64,000 nt of DNA, from positions 303,301 through 367,300 of the forward strand of contig NZ_LMQR01000001.1 in NCBI RefSeq assembly GCF_001424645.1, written 5' to 3'. Position numbers and translations under genes: made by a program. Positions 33,628-41,412 of this stretch are shown here, piece by piece. The stretch's first letter is position 1; every line of letters begins with the position of its first letter. This stretch comes from Frigoribacterium sp. Leaf415 (GTDB lineage: Bacteria > Actinomycetota > Actinomycetes > Actinomycetales > Microbacteriaceae). The notes under the pieces were generated by a model. That model made no database searches and had not been told where the DNA came from. It was given only the letters and a program-made list of their open reading frames with translations.

Positions 33628-34197
33628 TCTCCGAGGTCGACGTCCGGCACCGTCCCCCTCGTCCGCGGTGACGGGGCCCAGGGCGATGATCGCGCCCGTG
33701 CTCGGGTCCCAGCGTCGCAGCTGCGACAGCACGACCGGCCGGGTCGACGGGATGTCGGCGTCGGCGAGGGCGTCGACTGCCCGGGCCACCTGCTCGGGAG
33801 TCAGGCGCGACGCGAGCGTGACGTGGGGCGTCCATCGACCGGGGACGGTGTGCGGGACGTCCCCCGCGCCTCCCAGGCTCTCGTGCACCCGGGCGTGGAG
33901 ATCCAGCAGCTCGCCGGTCACGACCACCGGCCGCACCAGCACGAGCCCGCGCGGAGGCGCGCCGAAGAGCAGCAGCCCGCCGAGTTCGGCCGGCAGCGGC
34001 AGCGCCGCCGACAGGGGCAGGAGGCGCGGGTCGGCCGCCGGGTCGAGGCCGGGTCGTGCCACCAGCGTGACGTGCGGCGCGTTCGACGTCCCGGCGTGGT
34101 CGCCCTGCGACGGAAGCCCCGCCGCGGACAGCACGCGCCATTCGTCACGGACGGCCTCGTCGGAGGCCGGGTCGAGCAGGAGTTCGAGGCTGTGCAC
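33595..34197 (-). CDS. 2H phosphoesterase (2'-5' RNA ligase-like) family protein
   Basis: A 200-residue protein with the two H-x-T motifs of the 2H superfamily, APHVTLVARP and TPHVTLASRL, about 85 residues apart. The N-terminus VHSLELLLDPASDEAVRDEW is typical. Family members act on cyclic phosphates or 2'-5' linkages; the actual substrate is unknown. GTG at 34197 is supported by CAGGAT 6 bases upstream; the longer frame (to 34242) would run over this promoter. The tail overlaps the convergent aldo/keto reductase gene. Confidence 0.8.
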   Translation of the reverse strand: MHSLELLLDPASDEAVRDEWRVLSAAGLPSQGDHAGTSNAPHVTLVARPGLDPAADPRLLPLSAALPLPAELGGLLLFGAPPRGLVLVRPVVVTGELLDLHARVHESLGGAGDVPHTVPGRWTPHVTLASRLTPEQVARAVDALADADIPSTRPVVLSQLRRWDPSTGAIIALGPVTADEGDGAGRRPRRSGERTRDGLE

Positions 34198-34203
34198 CCG
34201 TCG

Positions 34204-34209
34204 ATCCTG
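34204..34209 (-). promoter_or_regulatory. -10 hexamer, leaderless start of the 2H gene
   Basis: CAGGAT on the minus strand ends 6 bases before the GTG at 34197. Confidence 0.4.
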
Positions 34210-34270
34210 CCCCGGACGTGCCTCGCCGGGCCGGGTCGGCACGTGGCGTCAGCACCCCGTTCGCTCTGCT

Positions 34271-34276
34271 ACCCTT
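34271..34276 (+). promoter_or_regulatory. Candidate -10 for tRNA-Thr/tRNA-Met
   Basis: TACCCT about 48 bases before tRNA-Thr; the -35 is not clear. Confidence 0.35.
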
Positions 34277-34323
34277 GTCTGGTGCCAATCGGCAGCGACC
34301 TGGGTCGCTCGCCTGCTGGTCAC

Positions 34324-34395
<72 letters not shown>

Positions 34396-34447
34396 CTGGC
34401 TGTCTCGGTCCCGTCCCGGTGTGATGCCGGCAGGGCCCGCAGCCTGC

Positions 34448-34521
34448 GGCGGGGTAGCTCAGTTGGTTAGAGCACACGGCTCATAATCGTGGTGTCGCGG
34501 GTTCAAGTCCCGCCCTCGCTA
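34448..34521 (+). tRNA. tRNA-Met (CAT), elongator
   Basis: A 74-base cloverleaf with acceptor GGCGGGG/CCTCGCT containing two G:U pairs, anticodon CAT in CTCATAA and T loop GTTCAAGTCC. The anticodon stem lacks the three G:C pairs of initiators, so this is an elongator. Confidence 0.95.
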
Positions 34522-34525
34522 CCGC

Positions 34526-34554
34526 AGGCCCGGATCTCTCACGAGTTCGGGCCT
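34526..34554 (+). terminator. Hairpin after tRNA-Met
   Basis: A 9-bp stem (AGGCCCGGA with TTCGGGCCT, one G:T) with an 11-base loop. Confidence 0.7.
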
Positions 34555-34627
34555 TCGTCGTCGGTGCCCGCCGATCGGCCCCGGCCCGCCGGGGCGAGGC
34601 CGGTTCGTCGTGCCCAGGCGCCGGGCC

Positions 34628-34633
34628 TACGAT
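34628..34633 (+). promoter_or_regulatory. -10 hexamer, near-leaderless start of the type III PKS operon
   Basis: TACGAT ends 5 bases before the ATG at 34639. Confidence 0.45.
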
Positions 34634-34638
34634 GAGGC

Positions 34639-35757
34639 ATGGCCGTGAGCATCCGCAGCATCGGCACCGCGGTGCCCCCGACCATCATCCGACAAGACGA
34701 CGTCCGCGAGATCTTCGCCACCCAGCCCGGCCTCGGCCGCCTCGGGCAGCGCATCGTCGGCGCCGCGTTCGGCGCCTCGGCCATCGAGACCCGGCACACC
34801 GTCGTCGACGAGCTCGACCGTCGACCACGCGAGGGCGAGCCGACGTTCTACGACGCCGCGTCGAACGAGATCCTGCGACCCGGCACAGGTGCGCGCAACC
34901 AGGTCTACGTGGACCGGTCGCCCGAGCTCTTCCTCGACGCCGCTCGGGCCGCCCTCGCGGGGGCGCCCGACCTCGGTCCCGACGACGTCACGCACGTGAT
35001 CAGCGTCTCGTGCACCGGCTTCTTCGCGCCCGGCCCCGACTACCTGCTCGTGCGGGGCCTCGGGCTGTCACCGTCGACCCGTCGCCACCACCTCGGCTTC
35101 ATGGGCTGCTACGGCGCCTTCCCGGCCCTCGCCGCGGCACGGGACTTCTGCCTCGCCGACCCGGAGGCGGTCGTGCTCGTCGTCTGCGCCGAACTCTGCA
35201 CGCTGCACCTGCGCAGCTCCGACGACCCCGACTCGATCGTCGCCTCGTCCGTGTTCGCCGACGGCGCGGCCGCGGCGGTCGTGACCGCCCTCCCGGCTCC
35301 GTCGGGTTCCGTCGTGCTCGACCTCGACGTGCTCGAGACGGTGCTCACCCCGGTCGGCGAGACCGACATGGCGTGGACGATCGGCGACCTGGGCTTCGAC
35401 ATGGTGCTGAGCAGCTACGTGCCGCAGATCATCGAGCTGCACATCGACTCGGCCCTGGCACCGCTCTTCGCGGCCGGCGGCGTCGGCGTCGGCGACGTCG
35501 ACCTCTGGGCCGTCCATCCGGGCGGGCGCAGCATCCTCGACCGGGTGCAGCAGCAGCTCGGGTTGACGGACGCCCACCTGGCGCCCTCGCGCGACGTGCT
35601 GCGCGAGTACGGCAACATGTCGAGCGCGACCGTCCTGTTCATCCTCGCCGAGCTGATGGGCGGGCCCGCCGCCCCGTCGCAGCGCGTGGGTGCCATGGCG
35701 TTCGGCCCCGGGCTGACCGTCGAGACCGCGCTGATGACGCGACGCGCGGTCTCGTGA
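34639..35757 (+). CDS. Type III polyketide synthase
   Basis: A 372-residue chalcone-synthase-like homodimeric enzyme that extends an acyl-CoA starter with malonyl-CoA. The catalytic triad is visible: Cys157 in GFMGCYGAFPAL, His293 in WAVHPGGRSIL and Asn326 in EYGNMSSATVLF; the C-terminal GFGPG loop is AFGPGLTVE. With the coupled methyltransferase and flavin monooxygenase it resembles the Streptomyces srsABC and Bacillus bpsAB loci for alkylresorcinols or alkylpyrones, so a fatty-acyl starter and a phenolic-lipid product are likely but not proven. The stop overlaps the next start (GTGA). Confidence 0.93.
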   Translation: MAVSIRSIGTAVPPTIIRQDDVREIFATQPGLGRLGQRIVGAAFGASAIETRHTVVDELDRRPREGEPTFYDAASNEILRPGTGARNQVYVDRSPELFLDAARAALAGAPDLGPDDVTHVISVSCTGFFAPGPDYLLVRGLGLSPSTRRHHLGFMGCYGAFPALAAARDFCLADPEAVVLVVCAELCTLHLRSSDDPDSIVASSVFADGAAAAVVTALPAPSGSVVLDLDVLETVLTPVGETDMAWTIGDLGFDMVLSSYVPQIIELHIDSALAPLFAAGGVGVGDVDLWAVHPGGRSILDRVQQQLGLTDAHLAPSRDVLREYGNMSSATVLFILAELMGGPAAPSQRVGAMAFGPGLTVETALMTRRAVS

Positions 35758-36536
35758 GCGCGACCCGCACCTCCTCGGCTCCGTCGATCGCGGTGCGGCC
35801 TCCCTGGTGGCCCGACCTGTCGCGACGGGGCGTCGACCTCGTCGAGCTGATGGACGACCCGGGCTGCGACCTCGGGCTGCTGAACGCCACCTACCGGGCT
35901 TTCCCCGTCGTGAACGGTCTCGTCGCGGGGTGGCGTCGGGTGTACCTCCGCCGCCTGCGCCCGGTGCTGTCCGCCGAGAAGGTGACGCGGCTGCTCGACC
36001 TCGGGTCCGGCGGCGGCGACCTGGCCCGTGCCCTGGCCGGCTGGGCACGCCGCGACGGCCTCGCTCTCGAGGTCGTGGCCGTCGACCCCGACGACCGGGC
36101 CCACGCCTTCGCGGTGTCGCGCCCCGTGCCGGCCGGTGTCGAGTTCCGGCGGGCGTCGAGCACCGAGCTCGTCGCGGCGGGCGAGACCTTCGACGTGGTC
36201 GTGTCGAACCACGTGCTGCACCACCTCGACGACGAGGCCCGGGCGGCCGTGCTCGACGACAGCTCCCGGCTGGCCACCCGCCTCGTGCTGCACGCCGACA
36301 TCGAGCGGGCCCGCGGGGCGTACCTCGCCTACCGGGCCGCCACCTGGCCGTGGCGGAGGCGGTCGTTCGTCCACGTCGACGGACTGTTGTCGATCCGGCG
36401 CAGCTTCACCCCGGGCGAGTTGGTCGACGTGGCCCCCAGCGGCTGGCACGTCGTCCGGCAGTGGCCCTTCCGTCTGCTGCTCGTCCGCGAGACCGACGCC
36501 GACGTCCCCGGAGGTGCCGGCCGTGCGGACGCATGA
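35754..36536 (+). CDS. Class I SAM methyltransferase of the type III PKS operon
   Basis: A 260-residue methyltransferase with SAM motif I RLLDLGSGGGDLARALAG, the acidic strand end EVVAVDPDDR, and motif II-like FDVVVSNHVLHHLDD. It is preceded by a 60-residue helical N-terminus. The GTG overlaps the polyketide synthase stop, so it is translated in step with it. Probable role: methylation of the polyketide phenol or quinone, as for SrsB. The N-terminus contains a near-copy of the dispersed motif. Confidence 0.87.
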   Translation: MSATRTSSAPSIAVRPPWWPDLSRRGVDLVELMDDPGCDLGLLNATYRAFPVVNGLVAGWRRVYLRRLRPVLSAEKVTRLLDLGSGGGDLARALAGWARRDGLALEVVAVDPDDRAHAFAVSRPVPAGVEFRRASSTELVAAGETFDVVVSNHVLHHLDDEARAAVLDDSSRLATRLVLHADIERARGAYLAYRAATWPWRRRSFVHVDGLLSIRRSFTPGELVDVAPSGWHVVRQWPFRLLLVRETDADVPGGAGRADA

Positions 36537-37686
36537 CGTCCTGATCGTCGGTGGCGGACCCGTCGGGGTGATGCTCGCCGCCGCGTTGGCCGATCGCGGC
36601 CTCGACGCCGTCGTCTGGGAGGCGCGGGTCGACGACCCGGCGCACTCTCGCGCCCTCGGCGTGCATCCGCCCTCGATCGACCTGTTCGACCGGCTCGGCC
36701 TCGCGGAGGACCTGCTCGCCGACGCCGTCCGCATCCGGCGGGGGATCGCCCGCAGCGGCATCCGGACGGTGGGCGTCGTGCCGTTCGACCGGGCGTCGTC
36801 CCGGTGGCCGTTCGTCGCCGCCGTGCCGCAGGACCGCACCGAGGCCGTGCTGCGGACGGGGCTCGCCGCGCGGCGGGACGACGCCCTGCGCCGGGGTGTG
36901 CGGTTCGTCGGGCTCGAGCAACGCGACGAGGACGTGGTCGTCCAGGGGGTCGACGACGAGGGCCCGGTGGTCGTCGCCGCCCGGTTCGTCGTCGGGGCCG
37001 ACGGCACGCGCAGCGCCGTCCGCGCCGCCCTGGGCGTCGACACCAGGGCCCGGGACCTGCCCGACCGCTACGTCATGGGCGATTTCGCCGACACGACCGG
37101 CCACGGCCCCGACGCGGTGATCCACCTCGAGCGCACCGGGGTGGTCGAGTCGTTCCCGTTGCCCGCGGGGCGGCGACGATTCGTGGTCCACGCCGGGTCG
37201 GCGCACGGGCCGACCGCCCCGGTGACCGCAGACGACGTCGCGCGGGTGGTGTCCGATCGCACCGGGTCGCCCGTCGACCCGACGACCTCGACCATGACCA
37301 GTGCGTTCGGCGTCCGACGCCGCCTGGCCACCCGGACGGTCGTCGGCCGGGTCGTGCTGATCGGCGACGCCGCCCACGAGATCAGCCCCATCGGTGGCCA
37401 GGGCATGAACCTCGGCTGGCTCGACGGACACGCGCTCGAGACCGCGATCGCCGTGGCGGTGAAGCGGAGGGGAGGGCGGCTGCTCGACCCGACGACGTTC
37501 GCCCGCTTCGAGGCCGGCCGCGCCCGCGCCGCCGTCCGGGCCGCCCGCCAGGCCGAGTGGAACACCGCACTCGGTCGACCCGTCGGCGGGGGCACGGCGC
37601 GGGCCCGCGACCTGGCGCTCGGGGCCGTGCTGCGGGCCCCGAGTCGGCACGTCCTCGCGTCGGTCTACGCGATGCGCTGGGCCTGA
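36523..37686 (+). CDS. FAD-dependent aromatic monooxygenase of the type III PKS operon
   Basis: A 387-residue group A flavoprotein hydroxylase. The FAD dinucleotide fold DVLIVGGGPVGVMLAAALAD is at the N-terminus, the DG motif in FVVGADGTRSAVRAAL and the second FAD motif GD in VVLIGDAAHEISPIGGQGMN, all in the order of PHBH-type enzymes. GTG at 36523 has GGAGG eight bases upstream and overlaps the end of the methyltransferase by 14 bases. It probably hydroxylates the phenolic lipid to a quinol/quinone, comparable to SrsC; inferred from context. Confidence 0.9.
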   Translation: MRTHDVLIVGGGPVGVMLAAALADRGLDAVVWEARVDDPAHSRALGVHPPSIDLFDRLGLAEDLLADAVRIRRGIARSGIRTVGVVPFDRASSRWPFVAAVPQDRTEAVLRTGLAARRDDALRRGVRFVGLEQRDEDVVVQGVDDEGPVVVAARFVVGADGTRSAVRAALGVDTRARDLPDRYVMGDFADTTGHGPDAVIHLERTGVVESFPLPAGRRRFVVHAGSAHGPTAPVTADDVARVVSDRTGSPVDPTTSTMTSAFGVRRRLATRTVVGRVVLIGDAAHEISPIGGQGMNLGWLDGHALETAIAVAVKRRGGRLLDPTTFARFEAGRARAAVRAARQAEWNTALGRPVGGGTARARDLALGAVLRAPSRHVLASVYAMRWA

Positions 37687-37726
37687 CGCGTCCGGCCCCT
37701 GCCCGGCCCACCGTGACGCGTGGGCC

Positions 37727-38629
37727 TCAGGCGACGATCGTGCCGCCGCTGAGGGCCAGCTGCACCACGAGCAGCACGGCCGCGACCATGATCAGCCGGA
37801 AGAGGGTCCGCTCGACGCGTCCCGCGAGGACGAGGCGCACGCCGACGACGGCGATGCCGAGGGTCGCGACGGTGCCGATCACCGCAGCCACGAGGCCCGG
37901 CGTCGACGAGCCGCCGCCCAGCTGGCCCGAGAGCAGCAGGACGGCCGCGACGGCCAGGGCTGCGAACGCGGTGATTCCCGACACCGTGCGTCCGAGGCGG
38001 TGCGGCAGCCCCGCGATGCCGGTGCGCGCGTCGTCGTCGAGGTCGGGCAGCACGTTGGTGAAATGGATGGCGACGCCGAAGACGGCTCCGACGGCCACGG
38101 CCCAGGCGGCGGGCGGCGCGGGCGGGGCCGCGGCGAGGGTGGCGACGACGGGCAGCAGGCCGAAGCTGACGACGAACGGCACCACCGAGACCGGTGTGCG
38201 CTTGAGCCCGAGGTCGTACGCCCACCCCGAGGCCACGAGCACGAGGTGCGCCGTGCCGGCGGCAGGCCCCAACGCGTACGACGGCACGAGCATCAGGACT
38301 CCGCAGACCACCGCGGCGGTGCGGACGGCCGACACGCTCACGCGGCCCTGGGCGACCGGCTTGTCGGTGCGTCCCACGGCGCGGTCGCGTCCGGCGTCGA
38401 GCCAGTCGTTGGCGAAGCCGATCGAGGCCTGTCCGAGCAGCACCGCGAGGGCGAGGATCACGAGCCGACCGAGGGGCAGCCCCGAGGAGGCGCCCAGCAC
38501 GACTGCGAGGAGGGTCACCACGACCGTCGGCCCCGGGTGCGTCGACCCGAGCAGGGCGATGGTCCACGAGGCCGGTCCGTCGCGGCGTCCGGAGCCGACG
38601 GCGGAGACCGGGGGCTCGCGGGAGGTCAT
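37727..38629 (-). CDS. UbiA-family prenyltransferase
   Basis: A 300-residue integral membrane prenyltransferase with about eight helices. The first Asp-rich motif is GFANDWLDAGRDRAVGR and the second VLPDLDDDARTGIAGLP, so both Mg-diphosphate sites are intact. It is distinct from menA in the same window and convergent with the type III polyketide synthase operon (40 bases apart). That makes prenylation of the polyketide a reasonable hypothesis; alternatives include an independent quinone, haem or carotenoid-lineage substrate. ATG at 38629 has TAGGGT 6 bases upstream. A copy of the dispersed motif lies in a loop. Confidence 0.87.
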   Translation of the reverse strand: MTSREPPVSAVGSGRRDGPASWTIALLGSTHPGPTVVVTLLAVVLGASSGLPLGRLVILALAVLLGQASIGFANDWLDAGRDRAVGRTDKPVAQGRVSVSAVRTAAVVCGVLMLVPSYALGPAAGTAHLVLVASGWAYDLGLKRTPVSVVPFVVSFGLLPVVATLAAAPPAPPAAWAVAVGAVFGVAIHFTNVLPDLDDDARTGIAGLPHRLGRTVSGITAFAALAVAAVLLLSGQLGGGSSTPGLVAAVIGTVATLGIAVVGVRLVLAGRVERTLFRLIMVAAVLLVVQLALSGGTIVA

Positions 38630-38635
38630 CCGCTC

Positions 38636-38641
38636 ACCCTA
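38636..38641 (-). promoter_or_regulatory. -10 hexamer, leaderless start of the UbiA-family gene
   Basis: TAGGGT on the minus strand ends 6 bases before the ATG at 38629. Confidence 0.55.
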
Positions 38642-38706
38642 GACGCGCGATGGCCCTCGGCCCTGGACACGGCCGGCCACGTCCGGAAGGACCGGGAACG
38701 CGAAGA

Positions 38707-38741
38707 GGTGCACCCGAGTCGGGGGAGGACTCGGATGCACC
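38707..38741. terminator. Unassigned 14-bp hairpin
   Basis: Stem GGTGCACCCGAGTC with a single mismatch and a 7-base GGGGGAG loop, in the 292-base gene-free stretch 38630-38921. It could end the DUF3072 transcript or be part of an unannotated RNA; I see no credible ORF beside it. Confidence 0.5.
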
Positions 38742-38868
38742 CCGTCGCACCCTCGGCGCTCGAGGTGCAGGTGGATCAGTACCGGCACGCGCCGGAGGAG
38801 GGTGCCCACGTCGAGTTACCATCCCAGACGTGACTGGAGTGTACGACTGCGCAGGGGGGAACGGAAGA

Positions 38869-38903
38869 GGCCCGGTACCGTCCTTCGTGGATCGGCCCGG
38901 GCC
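38869..38903 (-). terminator. Hairpin after the DUF3072 gene
   Basis: GGCCCGG/CCGGGCC stem 19 bases past the stop of the minus-strand gene. Confidence 0.5.
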
Positions 38904-38921
38904 CCGTCGGACGATGAGGCG

Positions 38922-39287
38922 TCAGGCCCCCCGGCCGGTCTTCTGCTGCAGGCGGTCGATGTGCTCGCTGGCCTCGGCCTTGGTCATGTCGGCGGGCAGC
39001 TCTTCGCCGGCCTCGCGGGCGAGGGTGTCGAGGTAGCTCTTCTGCGGGCCGGTGATGGGCTCGTCGCCGGTGACCCAGTCGTCGGGGTCCTTCGACGCCG
39101 TGCTGCCGGCGTCGGGGCGGGCGCCGCCGAGTGTCTCGCCGTGTGCGGGGTTCGAGTTCTCTTCGCGGGCCGTGGCGGCCTGGTCGGTCTGCTCGGTGCT
39201 CGTCGTGTCGGTGGTCGTCGTCTCGTCGGACTCGGCCGCTGCCGGGTCGACGGGGGTGATGTCGGGGTCGATGTTCGCGTCGCTCAT
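38922..39287 (-). CDS. DUF3072 domain protein
   Basis: A 121-residue soluble protein. The first 65 residues are Asp/Thr/Glu-rich and presumably disordered. The C-terminal DUF3072 domain reads DDWVTGDEPITGPQKSYLDT, then LAREAGEELPADMTKAEASE and HIDRLQQKTGR. The domain is widespread in Actinobacteria and has no defined function that I know of. Single gene, divergent from the MaoC pair. Confidence 0.85.
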   Translation of the reverse strand: MSDANIDPDITPVDPAAAESDETTTTDTTSTEQTDQAATAREENSNPAHGETLGGARPDAGSTASKDPDDWVTGDEPITGPQKSYLDTLAREAGEELPADMTKAEASEHIDRLQQKTGRGA

Positions 39288-39342
39288 GCCGTGACCGTAC
39301 GCCGTGCCCCCGACACCGGGCCGGGCGTCGTACCCCGCTGGT

Positions 39343-39348
39343 TAGACT
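39343..39348 (+). promoter_or_regulatory. -10 hexamer, leaderless start of the MaoC-murB operon
   Basis: TAGACT ends 7 bases before the GTG at 39356. Confidence 0.6.
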
Positions 39349-39355
39349 CGACCGC

Positions 39356-39814
39356 GTGTCCGTGAACCCTGATCTGCAAGGGCGGGTCTTCCCGCCGGCC
39401 CCGCCCTACCTCGTGGGCCGCGAGAAGGTGCGCGAGTTCGCCCGCGCCACCGGCTCGACGAGCCCCCTGTCGCTCGACGTCGAGGCGGCCCGCGCGGCCG
39501 GCCACGGCGACCTGGTCGCCCCGCCGACCTTCGCCGTCGTCGTGCAAGAGGCCACCCTCGCCCAGCTGCTCGCCGAACCCGACGCCGGCATCGACTTCTC
39601 CCGCGTCGTCCACGGCGAGCAGCGCTTCTCGCTCTCTCGTCCGATCGTCGCGGGGGATGAGCTCACGGCGACCCTGACCGTCACGAGCGTCAAGACACTG
39701 GGCGGCAACGCGATGGTCACGGCGTCCTCCGACATGCGCGACGTCGAGGGGCGACACGTGGTCACCGCCGTGTCGACGCTCGTCGTCCGCGCCGACGACG
39801 AGGCCGTCGCGTGA
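39356..39814 (+). CDS. MaoC-like hydratase N-terminal-type subunit (HadA/HadC-like)
   Basis: A 152-residue hot-dog-fold protein beginning LQGRVFPPAPPYLVGREKVR, with GDLVAPPTFAVVVQEATLAQ and VHGEQRFSLSRPIVAGDELT. It resembles the substrate-binding subunit of heterodimeric (3R)-hydroxyacyl dehydratases such as mycobacterial HadAB/HadBC. The catalytic Asp/His hydratase motif is in the next gene, whose start overlaps by 4 bases, so the two likely form one enzyme. The mycobacterial counterpart serves FAS-II; whether this organism has FAS-II is unknown from the window. Confidence 0.87.
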   Translation: MSVNPDLQGRVFPPAPPYLVGREKVREFARATGSTSPLSLDVEAARAAGHGDLVAPPTFAVVVQEATLAQLLAEPDAGIDFSRVVHGEQRFSLSRPIVAGDELTATLTVTSVKTLGGNAMVTASSDMRDVEGRHVVTAVSTLVVRADDEAVA

Positions 39815-40242
39815 GCGCCCTCGAGGTCGGCCAGGTCGTGGCCGAGAAGACCTACCCCCTCACACGCGACTCGCTGGTGCGGTACGCCGGGGCGTCGGGC
39901 GACTTCAACCCGATCCACTACCGCGACGACGTGGCGGCCGAGGTCGGTCTGCCCGGCGTCCTGGCCCACGGCATGCTCACGATGGGGACCGCCGTCCAGC
40001 CGGTCGTCGAATGGCTCGAGGGCGCGGGCGACGACGCCGGCGTGCTCGGCTGGGTGTCGGACTACCAGGTGCGCTTCACGCGTCCCGTCGTGGTCGACCC
40101 GACCGCCGGGGCCGAGATCGTCGTCGTCGCGAAGGTGGGCAAGCTCGACGACGAGGCCGGCACGGCGCGCATCGACCTGACCGTGTCCTCCGGCGGCCAG
40201 ACGGTGCTGGGCAAGGCCCAGGTCGTGGTGACGCTGGCGTGA
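39811..40242 (+). CDS. MaoC-like hydratase catalytic subunit (HadB-like)
   Basis: A 143-residue hot-dog hydratase with the catalytic motif YAGASGDFNPIHYRDDVAAE (Asp and His of hydratase 2) and GVLAHGMLTMGTAVQPVVEW. It pairs with the preceding subunit, and its stop overlaps the murB GTG (GTGA). The order MaoC-MaoC before tRNA-Trp-secE matches hadAB(C) of mycobacteria. Confidence 0.92.
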   Translation: MSALEVGQVVAEKTYPLTRDSLVRYAGASGDFNPIHYRDDVAAEVGLPGVLAHGMLTMGTAVQPVVEWLEGAGDDAGVLGWVSDYQVRFTRPVVVDPTAGAEIVVVAKVGKLDDEAGTARIDLTVSSGGQTVLGKAQVVVTLA

Positions 40243-41330
40243 CGACCTTCGCCGAGCTCACGACGATGCAGGTGGGCGGCGAGCCCGCCCGCCTCGTCGA
40301 GGCGACGACGACGGACGAGCTCCTGGCGGCCGTCCGCGAGGCGTCGCTCGGCGACGACCCCTGGTTCGTCCTCGGCGGCGGCTCGAACACGGTCGCCTCC
40401 GACGAGCCGTTCGACGGCACGGTCGTCCGCGTGGCCACGCGCGGTGTCGAGCGCGTCGACTCCGACGACGACCGCGTCCACCTTCGCGTCGCCGCCGGCG
40501 AGCCCTGGGACGACCTCGTCGCCTACACGGTCGAGCAGGGCTGGTCGGGGCTCGAGGCGCTGAGCGGCATCCCCGGCTCGACGGGCGCCTCGCCGATCCA
40601 GAACATCGGTGCCTACGGTCAAGAGGTCGCCTCGACGCTCGTGGCCGTCGACTTCCTCGACGACGACTCCGGTGAGTTCGTCCGCATCCCCGCGGCCAAC
40701 CTCGACCTCGGCTATCGCACGAGCGTGTTCAAGCAGGGCCGCCGGGGCGTCGTCACGGCGGTCGAGTTCGCCCTGGCGGACCACGGAGGCGCGAGCGAGC
40801 AGGTCGCGTACCCGCAGCTCGCGAAGGCCCTCGGCGTCGAACTCGGGGCCCGCGTCTCGGTGGCCGACGTGCGGTCGAGCGTGCTGGCCCTGCGGGCCGC
40901 CAAGGGCATGGTGCTCGACCCCGACGACCGTGACACCGCGTCCAGCGGCTCGTTCTTCACGAACCCGATCGTGTCGCGGGCCGATGCGTCGACCCTGCCC
41001 ACCGACGCACCGCGGTGGCCGACCGGCCCCGAACCCGAGCGTCGGGTCGTGCCGCTCGGTGAGGAGCCGGCCGCCCCGGCACCCCGGGCGCCCGCCGAGG
41101 TCAAGCTCAGCGCGGCCTGGCTGATCGAGCACGCCGGAATCGCCAAGGGCTTCCGACTGCCCGGTTCGCGGGCCGCCGTCTCGTCCAAGCACACCCTGGC
41201 CCTGACCAACCGTGGCGGTGCCACGGGCGACGAGGTCGCCGAGCTCGCCCGCTACGTGCAGCAGCGCGTCCAGTCCGAGTTCGGCGTGCTGCTGCACCCC
41301 GAGCCCGTGCTCCTCGGCCTGTCGCTCTAG
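40239..41330 (+). CDS. murB: UDP-N-acetylenolpyruvoylglucosamine reductase
   Basis: FAD enzyme (363 residues) reducing UDP-GlcNAc-enolpyruvate to UDP-MurNAc for peptidoglycan. The FAD domain has FVLGGGSNTVASDEPFDG and LEALSGIPGSTGASPIQNIG. The Ser proton donor lies in DTASSGSFFTNPIV, and the C-terminal segment is AAWLIEHAGIAKGFRLPGSR. An Ala/Pro-rich insertion (about 265-290) precedes it. GTG at 40239 overlaps the preceding stop. The operon ends here; a 16-base tandem repeat follows. Confidence 0.95.
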   Translation: MTTFAELTTMQVGGEPARLVEATTTDELLAAVREASLGDDPWFVLGGGSNTVASDEPFDGTVVRVATRGVERVDSDDDRVHLRVAAGEPWDDLVAYTVEQGWSGLEALSGIPGSTGASPIQNIGAYGQEVASTLVAVDFLDDDSGEFVRIPAANLDLGYRTSVFKQGRRGVVTAVEFALADHGGASEQVAYPQLAKALGVELGARVSVADVRSSVLALRAAKGMVLDPDDRDTASSGSFFTNPIVSRADASTLPTDAPRWPTGPEPERRVVPLGEEPAAPAPRAPAEVKLSAAWLIEHAGIAKGFRLPGSRAAVSSKHTLALTNRGGATGDEVAELARYVQQRVQSEFGVLLHPEPVLLGLSL

Positions 41331-41348
41331 GGACGAGGCCGCGCGGGG

Positions 41349-41412
41349 CACGTCAGCCAGGCGGCACGTCAGCCAGGCGGCACGTCAGCAGCTCGGGACG
41401 TCAGCCACGCGG
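41349..41412. repeat. 16-base tandem repeat after murB
   Basis: Four units of period 16 at 41349, 41365, 41381 and 41397. The first two are perfect (CACGTCAGCCAGGCGG), the last two diverged. The last unit runs into the 3' end of the response regulator gene (stop at 41401-41403). Confidence 0.9.
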
